Shown piece by piece: positions 1 through 7,538 of a stretch of 13,601 bases of DNA (positions are counted from its first letter, which is position 1; every line of letters begins with the position of its first letter). The stretch is from assembly GCA_002450895.1 (NCBI GenBank), contig DKAR01000078.1:190-13790 (forward strand), given 5' to 3'. The notes beneath the pieces are model-generated. The model saw nothing but the letters and a program-made list of their open reading frames with translations, was not told the DNA's origin and searched no databases. Both the position numbers and the translations under genes were made by a program. The DNA comes from Proteobacteria bacterium UBA6921 (GTDB lineage Bacteria; Pseudomonadota; Gammaproteobacteria; SG8-11).

Positions 1-1505
<1,505 letters not shown>

Positions 1506-1517
1506 TCCGTGGCACCC

Positions 1518-1551
1518 TTCCCCACGCCGTTGTAACGAGCGGCGTGGGGAA
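1518..1551 (+). terminator. Hairpin terminator after katG
   Basis: A perfect 12-bp inverted repeat (arms 1518-1529 ttccccacgccg and 1540-1551 cggcgtggggaa, 10-base loop) begins 12 bases after the katG stop. The stem is GC-rich with A/T at its foot, but only a short T run (aattt) follows. It is probably the Rho-independent terminator of katG, possibly weak. Confidence 0.7.
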
Positions 1552-1718
1552 TTTCGATCATTGCAGATAGGGCTTAGTTTTCGAAAACGAACAACGTGAA
1601 ACTAACCACGCTCGCGGCCTTTCGCTTTCAGCTTCCTGTTGCGGCTCTGACATCAGCCGCATGCTCCAGCGCTCGCGGAAGACCGAACGTTCCAGCCGCA
1701 CGAATTAGCGCTCTCCGT

Positions 1719-2159
1719 TTATGACCATTGCACCTCGCCCGGCACCGCTTCACCATCACTGATATTTCCGCCGGCCAGCGTTCCGGCACGCGCCTGTGCG
1801 ACGAGGAAGACCAGATTCCCGTCTCCTGTATTTCGCCACGCTCGAACTCCGGCGGGCGAAACGCGCACCACGCTGCCTTCCGACACCGCAACATTTGCGC
1901 CGTCGATCTGCATCTCGCCGCGCCCGGCAAGAAAGATGTACAACTCTTCATTGGACCGATGCCGGTGGTAGAACGGGATCGCCGCCCGGGGAGGAACGGA
2001 ATTGAAACTCACTTCCATGCCGCTCAATCCCAGGCCTTCCATCACGAATTTCTTTCCCGCAACCGGCTCTGGAAATGCGGCGTGGGTAAAGTGATGCGTA
2101 CCCCACTGGCTTAGTGCACCAACGCTGTCCACTGAATAATTTCTGGTTTCCGATTTCAT
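1719..2159 (-). CDS. Small single-domain cupin protein
   Basis: A 146-residue protein with one cupin barrel; substrate and reaction are unknown. Cupin motif 1 is clear at about residues 65-79: HRH, then Glu72 and Gly79, in the HxH(x)4E(x)6G pattern that supplies metal ligands. Motif 2, about residues 95-110 (G-S-V-V-R-V-S-P-A-G-V-R-A-W-R-N), keeps the Gly, Pro-x-Gly and Asn framework but has Ala where the metal-binding His usually sits. Any metal site would therefore have fewer ligands. The ATG at 2159 is chosen because AGGAAG lies nine bases upstream of it. A longer frame to 2246 would run through the divergent tetR start and lacks such a site. The protein is divergent from a TetR-family gene, so it is probably that repressor's target. 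It could be an enzyme (isomerase or dioxygenase type) or a binding protein; I cannot tell which. Confidence 0.85.
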   Translation of the reverse strand: MKSETRNYSVDSVGALSQWGTHHFTHAAFPEPVAGKKFVMEGLGLSGMEVSFNSVPPRAAIPFYHRHRSNEELYIFLAGRGEMQIDGANVAVSEGSVVRVSPAGVRAWRNTGDGNLVFLVAQARAGTLAGGNISDGEAVPGEVQWS

Positions 2160-2211
2160 GATCCGTCGCTTCCTGGTTGATATGAGGTCTTTCAAATTAC
2201 CCAGAACCAAT

Positions 2212-2229
2212 ATATGTTCAACAACATAT
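2212..2229. promoter_or_regulatory. 18-bp inverted repeat, candidate TetR operator
   Basis: ATATGTT-CAAC-AACATAT is a perfect 7-bp inverted repeat with a 4-base spacer in the cupin/tetR intergenic region, ending 15 bases before the tetR ATG. Family repressors commonly bind such repeats next to their own gene. A weak plus-strand promoter can be drawn with -35 TTTCAA (2190-2195) and -10 TATGTT (2213-2218), which would put the -10 inside the repeat. A weak minus-strand -35 (TTGAAC) also overlaps it. Binding would then repress both genes. The repeat is seen in the sequence; its role and the promoters are inferred. Confidence 0.6.
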
Positions 2230-2244
2230 TCAGAGAGATTCGCC

Positions 2245-2889
2245 ATGCCCTACTCCAAGCAACACAAGCCACAAAGTCGCGAGCGCATCCTGCGCAGCGC
2301 ATTGCGACTGTTTTCCGTAAAAGGATTTGATCAGATCACCATCGATCGCGTGATGGCCGATGCCGGGCTGACGCGCGGTGCCTTCTACGCGCACTTTTCA
2401 TCGAAGGAAGAGCTGTATTCCGAAGCAATCCGCCACGGAATTCGCACCAGCGCCCTCGTCGAAGTGCCACCGAAGAGCGACGGGCTGAGCAGCCTTCGCC
2501 AAATCATCGAAACCTATTTGAGCCATGGACACGTCGAAGGGGTGGATTTCACGTGTCCGATTGCTTTCTTTGCCCGCGACGTCGGCGTACGGGAGAAGAA
2601 AGTGCGGGATACGTACACGTCGGCGTTGCGTTCGTTGACCGGTGTCCTGGCCGCGCATCTTCCGCACCCGATTGAAGACGATCAGTTGTTGGCCATGACC
2701 ATTCTCATGGTGGGCGGCGTGGCGATCAGTTCCGGCCTGACCGATCGCGATCTCAGGGACCAGATATTGATGGCGTGTCGCAGCACCATTCTGGAGATCG
2801 CGAGTACGAAACCGAAGACCGGTAAGAAAAGATTGAACTCAAGCAAGACTCGACGACAAAGGCTACCGGAACGACTCGCGGCTTCGTAA
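2245..2889 (+). CDS. TetR/AcrR-family transcriptional repressor
   Basis: A 214-residue DNA-binding regulator. The N-terminal TetR domain spans about residues 11-60: helix 1 (SRERILRSALRLFSVKGF) is followed by the helix-turn-helix at about 32-51 (T-I-D-R-V-M-A-D-A-G-L-T-R-G-A-F-Y-A-H-F) and then the usual S-K-E-E-L. The rest is the helical ligand-binding and dimerisation region, whose ligand cannot be predicted; F-T-C-P-I near residue 110 recalls AcrR-like members. The ATG at 2245 is chosen because it gives a normal short N-terminus; the frame remains open to 2158, but that would start inside the cupin 5' end. The C-terminal tail is Lys/Arg-rich. It sits divergent from the cupin gene with a palindrome between them, which suggests control of the cupin gene and of itself. 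It ends 67 bp before the convergent transporter. Confidence 0.93.
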   Translation: MPYSKQHKPQSRERILRSALRLFSVKGFDQITIDRVMADAGLTRGAFYAHFSSKEELYSEAIRHGIRTSALVEVPPKSDGLSSLRQIIETYLSHGHVEGVDFTCPIAFFARDVGVREKKVRDTYTSALRSLTGVLAAHLPHPIEDDQLLAMTILMVGGVAISSGLTDRDLRDQILMACRSTILEIASTKPKTGKKRLNSSKTRRQRLPERLAAS

Positions 2890-2956
2890 CTCCGATCGTT
2901 GCCCGACCACGCCAGAGGGTCAGCCCCGGTCGCGCGCGAATCGCACATCGCCGATA

Positions 2957-4708
2957 TCAACCCCGATTTGCAGTACTGGCGTGATCCGCCGCAACCGCGC
3001 GCGCCTGCTGCAAGTCTTCGCAAAAGGTCAGCGAGCCCGCCTGCGGTCGAATTTCTGCGTTTTCAAGTTTGGTCATCAGACGTGGAATCAGGCCGCTGAC
3101 GATGATGGCGACCTTGTTCTTTTTCATCTTTTGAATCAGCGAATCGAAGGCCACGATGGCGGTGATGTCCATCATCGACACACCGGCCATGTCGATGATA
3201 ACCACGCGCACTTCGCGACTGACCAGGCGCAGATTGTCCATAGCCTTTTCCGCAGCGCCGAAAAATAACGGGCCATTGATGGCGTAGACGACGACGTGCT
3301 TGGGCAGGTCGGCAAGATGCGGATGCTGTTGTTGATTCACCAGCTGCACCCCGGTGAGGGAAGCCATGCGCCGCATGAAGATCAGCGCGGCCAGAACTAC
3401 GCCGACGCCCACAGCCAAGACCATGTCGAACACCACGGTCAGCACGAAACAAGTCAACAACACGGCAACATCGCTGGGCGGCGCCGTCCGGACAATATTG
3501 ATGAAATGTTTTGCGTCACTCATGTTCCAGGCAACGACCAGCAGGATCGCGGCCAGTGAGGCCATGGGAATATGAGCCAGAAGTTTTGCAAAGATCACGA
3601 TGGCGAGTAGCACCGTGATCGCGTGCGCAGCAGAGGCCACGGGGCTGCGAGCTCCAGCACGAATATTCGTGGCGGTTCGTGCAATCGCCGCCGTGGCAGC
3701 AAAGCCGCCAAAGAACGGCGCGACAATATTGCCCAGGCCCTGGCCAATCAATTCAGCATTCGGGTTGTGCTTGGTGCCTGCAAGGCCATCCGCCGCCACA
3801 GAACACAACAGAGATTCGATCGCACCCAGCATCGCAATAGCGAAGGCCGGCCCCATCAGCGCGTGGATCATTGCAAAGCTCAAACCGACCGGGCGGCCGT
3901 CCGCGCCCGGCAATTCCCACGGCCACACCGGCATCGGCGGCAGCGACGGAATGCCCTGCATCAGATCCTCGCCCAAGGTGTAGGTAAAGCGCGAACCAAT
4001 CGTTGCAACCTGTTCGTGAGTCATCCACGCAAGAAGCGCGGCGAACAGCGCGCCTATGAACAACGCAACAAGGTGTGGAGTAAAACGCGTCTTTAGCCGC
4101 GGCCACAGGAGCATTACAAGCAGCGTACACACACCGACCGCCGCATCGGCCCAATGCAACGTCGGCAGCGCGACCACGATGCTTGCGAGTTTCTCCAGAA
4201 AATGCGCACCGCCCGTGTCAGTCTCCAGACCGAGAAAGTCTTTCAACTGCAATGTCGCGATCACCACACCGATGCCGGCGGTGAATCCGGTGGTCACGGG
4301 ATGCGGGACAAACTGGATCAGTCCGCCAAGACGCAGCACACCCATGGCAAGCAGAATCATGCCGGCCATCAAGCTGGCGACCACCAAACCGCCCAGCCCA
4401 TACGTGTGTGTGATGGGCAGAAGTATCACGACGAAGGCGGCGGTCGGACCGGAGACGTTGATACGCGAACCACCCGTGAGGGCGATAATCAGGCCGCCGA
4501 TGATCGCCGTATACAGGCCGTATTGCGGCGGCACGCCGCTGGCGATCGCCAATGCCATGGACAAAGGGATTGCGACGAGCCCTACGGTCAGGCCAGCCAG
4601 CAAGTCGGCGCGCAAGTCTTCGCGGCTGTACCCTTCAGCCAACCGATCCCTGAGCGCAAATGCCAGGGGTGGATTGGGAATCGAAATCTCTTTCAGGCGA
4701 CGCAGCAT
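2957..4708 (-). CDS. dauA: SulP-family anion transporter with STAS domain, DauA-like
   Basis: A 583-residue inner-membrane permease of the SLC26/SulP family. The transport domain fills about residues 30-440 with a dozen or more hydrophobic segments. It includes the sulfate-transporter signature region (P-Q-Y-G-L-Y, then GGSRINVSGPTAAFVVIL) and the conserved AMLGAIESLLC and GQGLGNIVAPFFGG stretches. A cytoplasmic STAS domain covers about 460-570. By eye the best match among characterised relatives is E. coli DauA (YchM), an aerobic succinate/C4-dicarboxylate carrier. Sulfate or bicarbonate remain possible substrates, so the symbol is less sure than the family. The STAS loop reads M-M-D-I-T-A (Asp514), not the D-S-x-G of phosphorylated anti-sigma antagonists. 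The ATG at 4708 gives a DauA-like N-terminus, but I see no strong ribosome-binding site before it. It is a lone gene, convergent with tetR. Confidence 0.93.
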   Translation of the reverse strand: MLRRLKEISIPNPPLAFALRDRLAEGYSREDLRADLLAGLTVGLVAIPLSMALAIASGVPPQYGLYTAIIGGLIIALTGGSRINVSGPTAAFVVILLPITHTYGLGGLVVASLMAGMILLAMGVLRLGGLIQFVPHPVTTGFTAGIGVVIATLQLKDFLGLETDTGGAHFLEKLASIVVALPTLHWADAAVGVCTLLVMLLWPRLKTRFTPHLVALFIGALFAALLAWMTHEQVATIGSRFTYTLGEDLMQGIPSLPPMPVWPWELPGADGRPVGLSFAMIHALMGPAFAIAMLGAIESLLCSVAADGLAGTKHNPNAELIGQGLGNIVAPFFGGFAATAAIARTATNIRAGARSPVASAAHAITVLLAIVIFAKLLAHIPMASLAAILLVVAWNMSDAKHFINIVRTAPPSDVAVLLTCFVLTVVFDMVLAVGVGVVLAALIFMRRMASLTGVQLVNQQQHPHLADLPKHVVVYAINGPLFFGAAEKAMDNLRLVSREVRVVIIDMAGVSMMDITAIVAFDSLIQKMKKNKVAIIVSGLIPRLMTKLENAEIRPQAGSLTFCEDLQQARAVAADHASTANRG

Positions 4709-5017
4709 AGTGCCAGGGCGGTAAGCGCGGTTAAATTCAAAAACTCACAATTAAAATATTAGCATCAGCGCGACATCAGCGGATTCGACGCGAAGCAGCT
4801 GTCTTGTCACGTGCGCGGCGTGGGCAATTCTCCGCGACATTGCTTCGTTCTGCGTTTCAGCGGAGCGAGATTGCCGAGTCGGCCGCAAACGACTTCGGCG
4901 CGTCGCGCGCGGCGTCGGCCGCGCTGCACCGGCGCTGCAGTCACTTTCATGGAAAAAGAAATACGAGACGGGAGTTTCCTGCAACGAGAGCAGAATCGGG
5001 GCACTCGCTGCAGGGAA
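4709..5017. other. 309-bp stretch without a convincing gene
   Basis: This region lies between the dauA start and the last chemotaxis stop codon. The part next to dauA (about 4730-4762) is an AT-rich block in a GC-rich setting and should contain the dauA promoter. A minus-strand -10-like TAATAT sits at 4756-4761, but I find no good -35 at the right distance. The middle is GC-rich, with small overlapping frames on both strands that show no family features. The part next to 5018 holds a hairpin, listed separately. No RNA gene was recognised. Confidence 0.6.
4976..5017 (-). terminator. Hairpin directly after the DUF2802 stop, likely operon terminator
   Basis: On the minus strand the TGA at 5020-5018 is followed at once by a stem of about 13 pairs. 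Arms are 5004-5017 and 4976-4988 on the plus strand (ctcgctgcagggaa against ttcctgcaacgag), with one G-U pair, one bulged base and a 15-base loop. A T-rich run on the minus strand (complement of 4953-4961) follows only about 14 bases later, so it is not a textbook intrinsic terminator. It may end the chemotaxis operon or protect its 3' end. Confidence 0.5.
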
Positions 5018-5440
5018 TCAGAACGACGCGGCTCGCTTGCCGTCGTTGTTCTCACGCAATGAGGAAAGACGCCGCAGATCGGAAAGCAGCTCGGCCTCAC
5101 CGCGCGTTACCCCGCACTGATCGATCAGATCCTGAACGTTTGCGCCGGTATCAATCAGGCTCACGGCCTGTTTGTACGAGCGCTTGAAGGGTTCGGACAA
5201 TTCCCACTGTTCCATCCGCTCCGTGAGGCGACGATTGCGTTCTTCCACGGTGTCGAGGCGGTGGCCGACTCCGATACCAGCATCAAACAGCGCGGCAATA
5301 TCCGAGCGCATGACTTCGATTTGACCGTTCGTGGCCCGCAGGCGGCGAAATAGCACGATTGTCGCTGTCGCCAGCGCGATGAGTGCGAGCGCCGCAGAAC
5401 CCAGAAGAATGTCCGTCAATTCAAAATTCATGTTTATCAT
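5018..5440 (-). CDS. DUF2802 protein, membrane-anchored, last gene of chemotaxis operon
   Basis: A 140-residue protein of unknown biochemical function. A single hydrophobic segment at about residues 11-31 is followed by Arg residues (F-R-R-L-R), suggesting an N-terminal anchor with the rest in the cytoplasm. Residues about 38-80 are charged and likely helical or coiled coil. The C-terminal part carries the DUF2802 pattern: Y-K-Q-A-V, a G-A turn, then C-G-V-T-R-G-E-A-E-L-L, which looks like a small helix-turn-helix-like fold. The ATG at 5440 is chosen because GGAG lies six bases upstream; GTG 5452 and ATG 5431 are alternatives. The gene follows cheW by 29 bp, matching the position of PA1465 after PA1464 in Pseudomonas aeruginosa. 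A link to chemotaxis or flagella is inferred from this context only. Confidence 0.88.
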   Translation of the reverse strand: MINMNFELTDILLGSAALALIALATATIVLFRRLRATNGQIEVMRSDIAALFDAGIGVGHRLDTVEERNRRLTERMEQWELSEPFKRSYKQAVSLIDTGANVQDLIDQCGVTRGEAELLSDLRRLSSLRENNDGKRAASF

Positions 5441-5469
5441 CTCGTACTCCACTGCGTTATTTCACAATC

Positions 5470-5961
5470 TCAATGCAGCGTGCCGTTGACGTCACCCCAT
5501 TCCTCATCGGAAAGGAATCGATTCAGATCGACACAGATCAGCAGTTCTCCATCGCGGCTTGCAACACCCTGAATGTAGCGCGCGGTTTCTTCGGTTCCGA
5601 CATTCGGCGCCGTTTCGATTTCCGATTTTTTCAGGTCGACGACTTCCGCGACACTGTCAACGAGCATGCCAATGACATTACCATTGACTTCGATAATGAC
5701 GATCCGGCTGGAATCGTCTGTATCCTTCATCGACAAACCGAACCGCTTGCGCGTATCGACAACCGTGACGACGTTGCCGCGCAGATTGATGATTCCAAGA
5801 ACATAGTTCGGCGCGCCAGGTACAGGTGCAATTTCCGTAATGCGCAGGACTTCCTGAACCTGCATGACGTTGACGCCGTATTTTTCCTTGTCCAGACGGA
5901 ATGTGACCCATCGCAGTACGGTGTCTTCCTGGATCTGTTGTGTTTGAGCGGCGGTGCTCAT
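5470..5961 (-). CDS. cheW: Chemotaxis coupling protein CheW
   Basis: A 163-residue cytoplasmic adaptor that joins CheA to chemoreceptors in the signalling array. One CheW domain covers about residues 15-155, beginning V-T-F-R-L-D-K-E-K-Y-G-V. It includes Q-E-V-L-R-I (Glu37) and the hallmark G-I-I-N-L-R-G-N-V-V-T-V-V-D (Arg61), both in regions that contact CheA and receptors in E. coli. The length is normal for the family. The ATG at 5961 is preceded by AGGAAA at good spacing. The gene lies 33 bp after the divergent CheW-like parP gene, and the two are not redundant. This conserved member is the ordinary coupling protein, and the other is the ParC partner. Confidence 0.96.
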   Translation of the reverse strand: MSTAAQTQQIQEDTVLRWVTFRLDKEKYGVNVMQVQEVLRITEIAPVPGAPNYVLGIINLRGNVVTVVDTRKRFGLSMKDTDDSSRIVIIEVNGNVIGMLVDSVAEVVDLKKSEIETAPNVGTEETARYIQGVASRDGELLICVDLNRFLSDEEWGDVNGTLH

Positions 5962-5994
5962 GCAATTTCCTCGTTAATTCCAGAATGGTTCCGG

Positions 5995-6561
5995 TTACTG
6001 TGCATTTTCGGCTGCAGCCAGGCGGCCCAGTTCGTCCGTATCGAGCAGCGCGCAACGCTGCGCAATTGCGGTTCCAGCCAGCCAGCGACGCGATGTGTGA
6101 TCGGTCTTCCAGCGCACGTCCGACGACAGGACTTCAATCTCCGCGTCGCTGCCGTGGCAGGCCAGAGCAAACTGCCCGGCCTTGTCGACGACAATAAGCT
6201 GGTAAGGTATCGGCTGAACGCGCCCCGGCATGATCAACTCACCGGCCGCGAGCACGGGCACCAGTCGCCCGCTGAATTCGATGTATCCCAGATGCAATGC
6301 CGACGCACCCTCACCCGCGCAATCCGTAAACGGCGCCAGTTTTCCTATGCGTTCTGCGGGCAATGCCAGGCGGACGCCCTGGATCAACAATGTGTAATAC
6401 CGTTGCGGTTGTTCTGAATTTTCCAGCGCGTCATTGGCTGCGGGTTGGCTCGCAGCAACGGCAAACGGTGAAGCTTCCGGATCCGCGACGCCCATCAGGG
6501 AGTCGAGGTAGGCTGACAGCGCCTGCTCCTGGTTTTCGTGTATCGAAGTGTCAGAAATCAT
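5995..6561 (-). CDS. parP: ParP-like protein with divergent CheW domain
   Basis: A 188-residue protein with an N-terminal tail (about 1-50) and a degenerate CheW-like domain (about 52-185). The domain is recognisable from Y-Y-T-L-L-I-Q-G-V-R-L-A-L-P, L-G-Y-I-E-F-S-G-R-L-V-P-V-L, and W-L-A-G-T-A followed by L-L-D-T-D-E-L. It lacks the N-L-R-G loop of true CheW. In Vibrio and Pseudomonas the gene between parC and cheW encodes ParP, which binds ParC and CheA and keeps chemotaxis arrays at the pole. Position and domain fit, but this copy is shorter than the Vibrio protein, so the name is inferred mainly from synteny. The N-terminus carries A-L-S-A-Y-L-D-S-L-M-G, a short amphipathic motif. The ATG at 6561 lies 13 bp after the parC stop with only a weak GGA upstream, so translation may be coupled to parC. 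Confidence 0.85.
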   Translation of the reverse strand: MISDTSIHENQEQALSAYLDSLMGVADPEASPFAVAASQPAANDALENSEQPQRYYTLLIQGVRLALPAERIGKLAPFTDCAGEGASALHLGYIEFSGRLVPVLAAGELIMPGRVQPIPYQLIVVDKAGQFALACHGSDAEIEVLSSDVRWKTDHTSRRWLAGTAIAQRCALLDTDELGRLAAAENAQ

Positions 6562-6574
6562 GTTTCATCCAAAC

Positions 6575-7393
6575 TCAATGCGCGAGCCGACTGCTGTGCA
6601 CGATCTCGCTTTCCTGGCTGGAGGGCGGTGCGTAGCTGTCATCGTGCAGCAGAAAATCGGCAAGCTCGGTATACGCCACGGAGCCGCGATCCGTCGCGCT
6701 GCGCAACGAGAGCGGGATCCCCGCACGACTCGCCTCACGAAACTGTGTATCCACCGGGATGACCGAGGACCATAGCCGCGCGGAATGTGATTCGCGCAGC
6801 TGATCTAGACTCAATGTGCCGGCGCGCGTGCGGCGATCGAACATCGTCGGCACGATGGTGTAAGGTAATTCGCGACGCGCGGAACGCTGCACCATGCTAA
6901 GTGTGTGCAGCATGCGTTCCAAACCTTTCAGCGCGAGAAATTCGGTTTGCACGGGAATGATCAGATGGCTGCACGCCGCGAGCGCGTTCACAAGCAAGAT
7001 TCCCAGGCTGGGAGCGCAATCGATCAGCACGTGATCGAAATGTTCTGCGAGTTTGTTCAACGCGTTGACGATGACGAGTCCTTTTCCTGTCTGCGCGCCG
7101 AGCTGACGATCGAGCGTCGCCATGGCCGTGGAGGCCGGGAGCAAGAAAAGATTTTCAAAGCGCGTGTCACTGATCAACCGCTCGGGATCGACCATCGTGT
7201 CGCTGAACAGCCGATACACGCTTTGCTCAACCCGGTCCGGATCCATCCCGAAATAGGCGGTCAGCGAACCGTGCGGGTCGAGATCAATCAGCAACGTGCG
7301 GTATCCGCGCGACGCAAATACACCCGCTAGCGTCACCGCCGTCGTGGTCTTGCCCACCCCACCCTTTTGATTTGCTACCGCCCACACCTTCAC
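6575..7393 (-). CDS. parC: ParA-family ATPase ParC for polar placement of chemotaxis arrays
   Basis: A 272-residue MinD/ParA-type ATPase, unrelated to topoisomerase IV ParC. The deviant Walker A K-G-G-V-G-K-T-T is at residues 10-17, I-D-L-D-P-H-G at about 36-42, and the Walker B-type L-I-D-C-A-P-S-L-G near 120. The family members encoded between motD and a CheW-like gene (PA1462 in P. aeruginosa, ParC in Vibrio) form a polar gradient that recruits and segregates chemotaxis clusters with ParP. The GTG at 7393 (M-K-V-W-A-V-A-N-Q) is chosen because GAGG lies seven bases upstream and it gives the usual short N-terminus. A GTG at 7408 is an in-frame alternative. The Ser/His-rich last 20 residues are not part of the ATPase core. 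Chromosome or plasmid partition is unlikely because no parB or parS is present. Confidence 0.9.
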   Translation of the reverse strand: MKVWAVANQKGGVGKTTTAVTLAGVFASRGYRTLLIDLDPHGSLTAYFGMDPDRVEQSVYRLFSDTMVDPERLISDTRFENLFLLPASTAMATLDRQLGAQTGKGLVIVNALNKLAEHFDHVLIDCAPSLGILLVNALAACSHLIIPVQTEFLALKGLERMLHTLSMVQRSARRELPYTIVPTMFDRRTRAGTLSLDQLRESHSARLWSSVIPVDTQFREASRAGIPLSLRSATDRGSVAYTELADFLLHDDSYAPPSSQESEIVHSSRLAH

Positions 7394-7497
7394 GGTTGTA
7401 CCTCGCACCGTCGAAAAATCATCGCTCCCCCAATAGGTGCAAGAGTGGGGCCAGATTGCCCGGATTTGGCGGATACTCAGGCCGTTTTGGCCCTGGG

Positions 7498-7527
7498 AGT
7501 CGCCCTTTCCGGCGCCAGTTCCTTAAA
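7498..7527 (-). promoter_or_regulatory. Possible weak sigma-28-like promoter in motD-parC gap
   Basis: The 145-bp gap before parC is much wider than the others in this operon. On the minus strand TTTAAG (7527-7522) is followed about 16 bases later by GGGCGACT (7505-7498), loosely like the TAAA/GCCGATAA elements of FliA-dependent promoters. The match is poor and the spacing imprecise. An imperfect GGCC-based hairpin (about 7477-7500) lies just downstream without a U-tract. This is a candidate only. Confidence 0.2.
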
Positions 7528-7538
7528 CCCGCGCGGAG

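Noticed and set aside
2160..2246. Longer cupin N-terminus starting at 2246
   Set aside because: It would overlap the tetR start and operator; the ATG at 2159 has a good ribosome-binding site and fits the fold.
2890..2956. Terminator between convergent tetR and dauA
   Set aside because: Only 4-bp complementary stretches are found and no T run, so no terminator can be supported.
4056..4724. 222-residue plus-strand frame
   Set aside because: It is a shadow of the transporter gene on the other strand, with no recognisable features.
4804..5187. Small overlapping frames on both strands in the gene-free stretch
   Set aside because: They are Arg-rich, mutually overlapping, without ribosome-binding sites or known motifs, and one runs into the DUF2802 gene.
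5383..6417. 344-residue open frame on the plus strand
   Set aside because: It is antisense to DUF2802, cheW and parP, all of which are well supported. It shows no domain features and starts inside a real gene.
6575..7393. ParA-type gene as a chromosome or plasmid partition gene
   Set aside because: There is no parB or parS-like repeat nearby. The motD/CheW-like neighbours match the ParC polar chemotaxis family instead.
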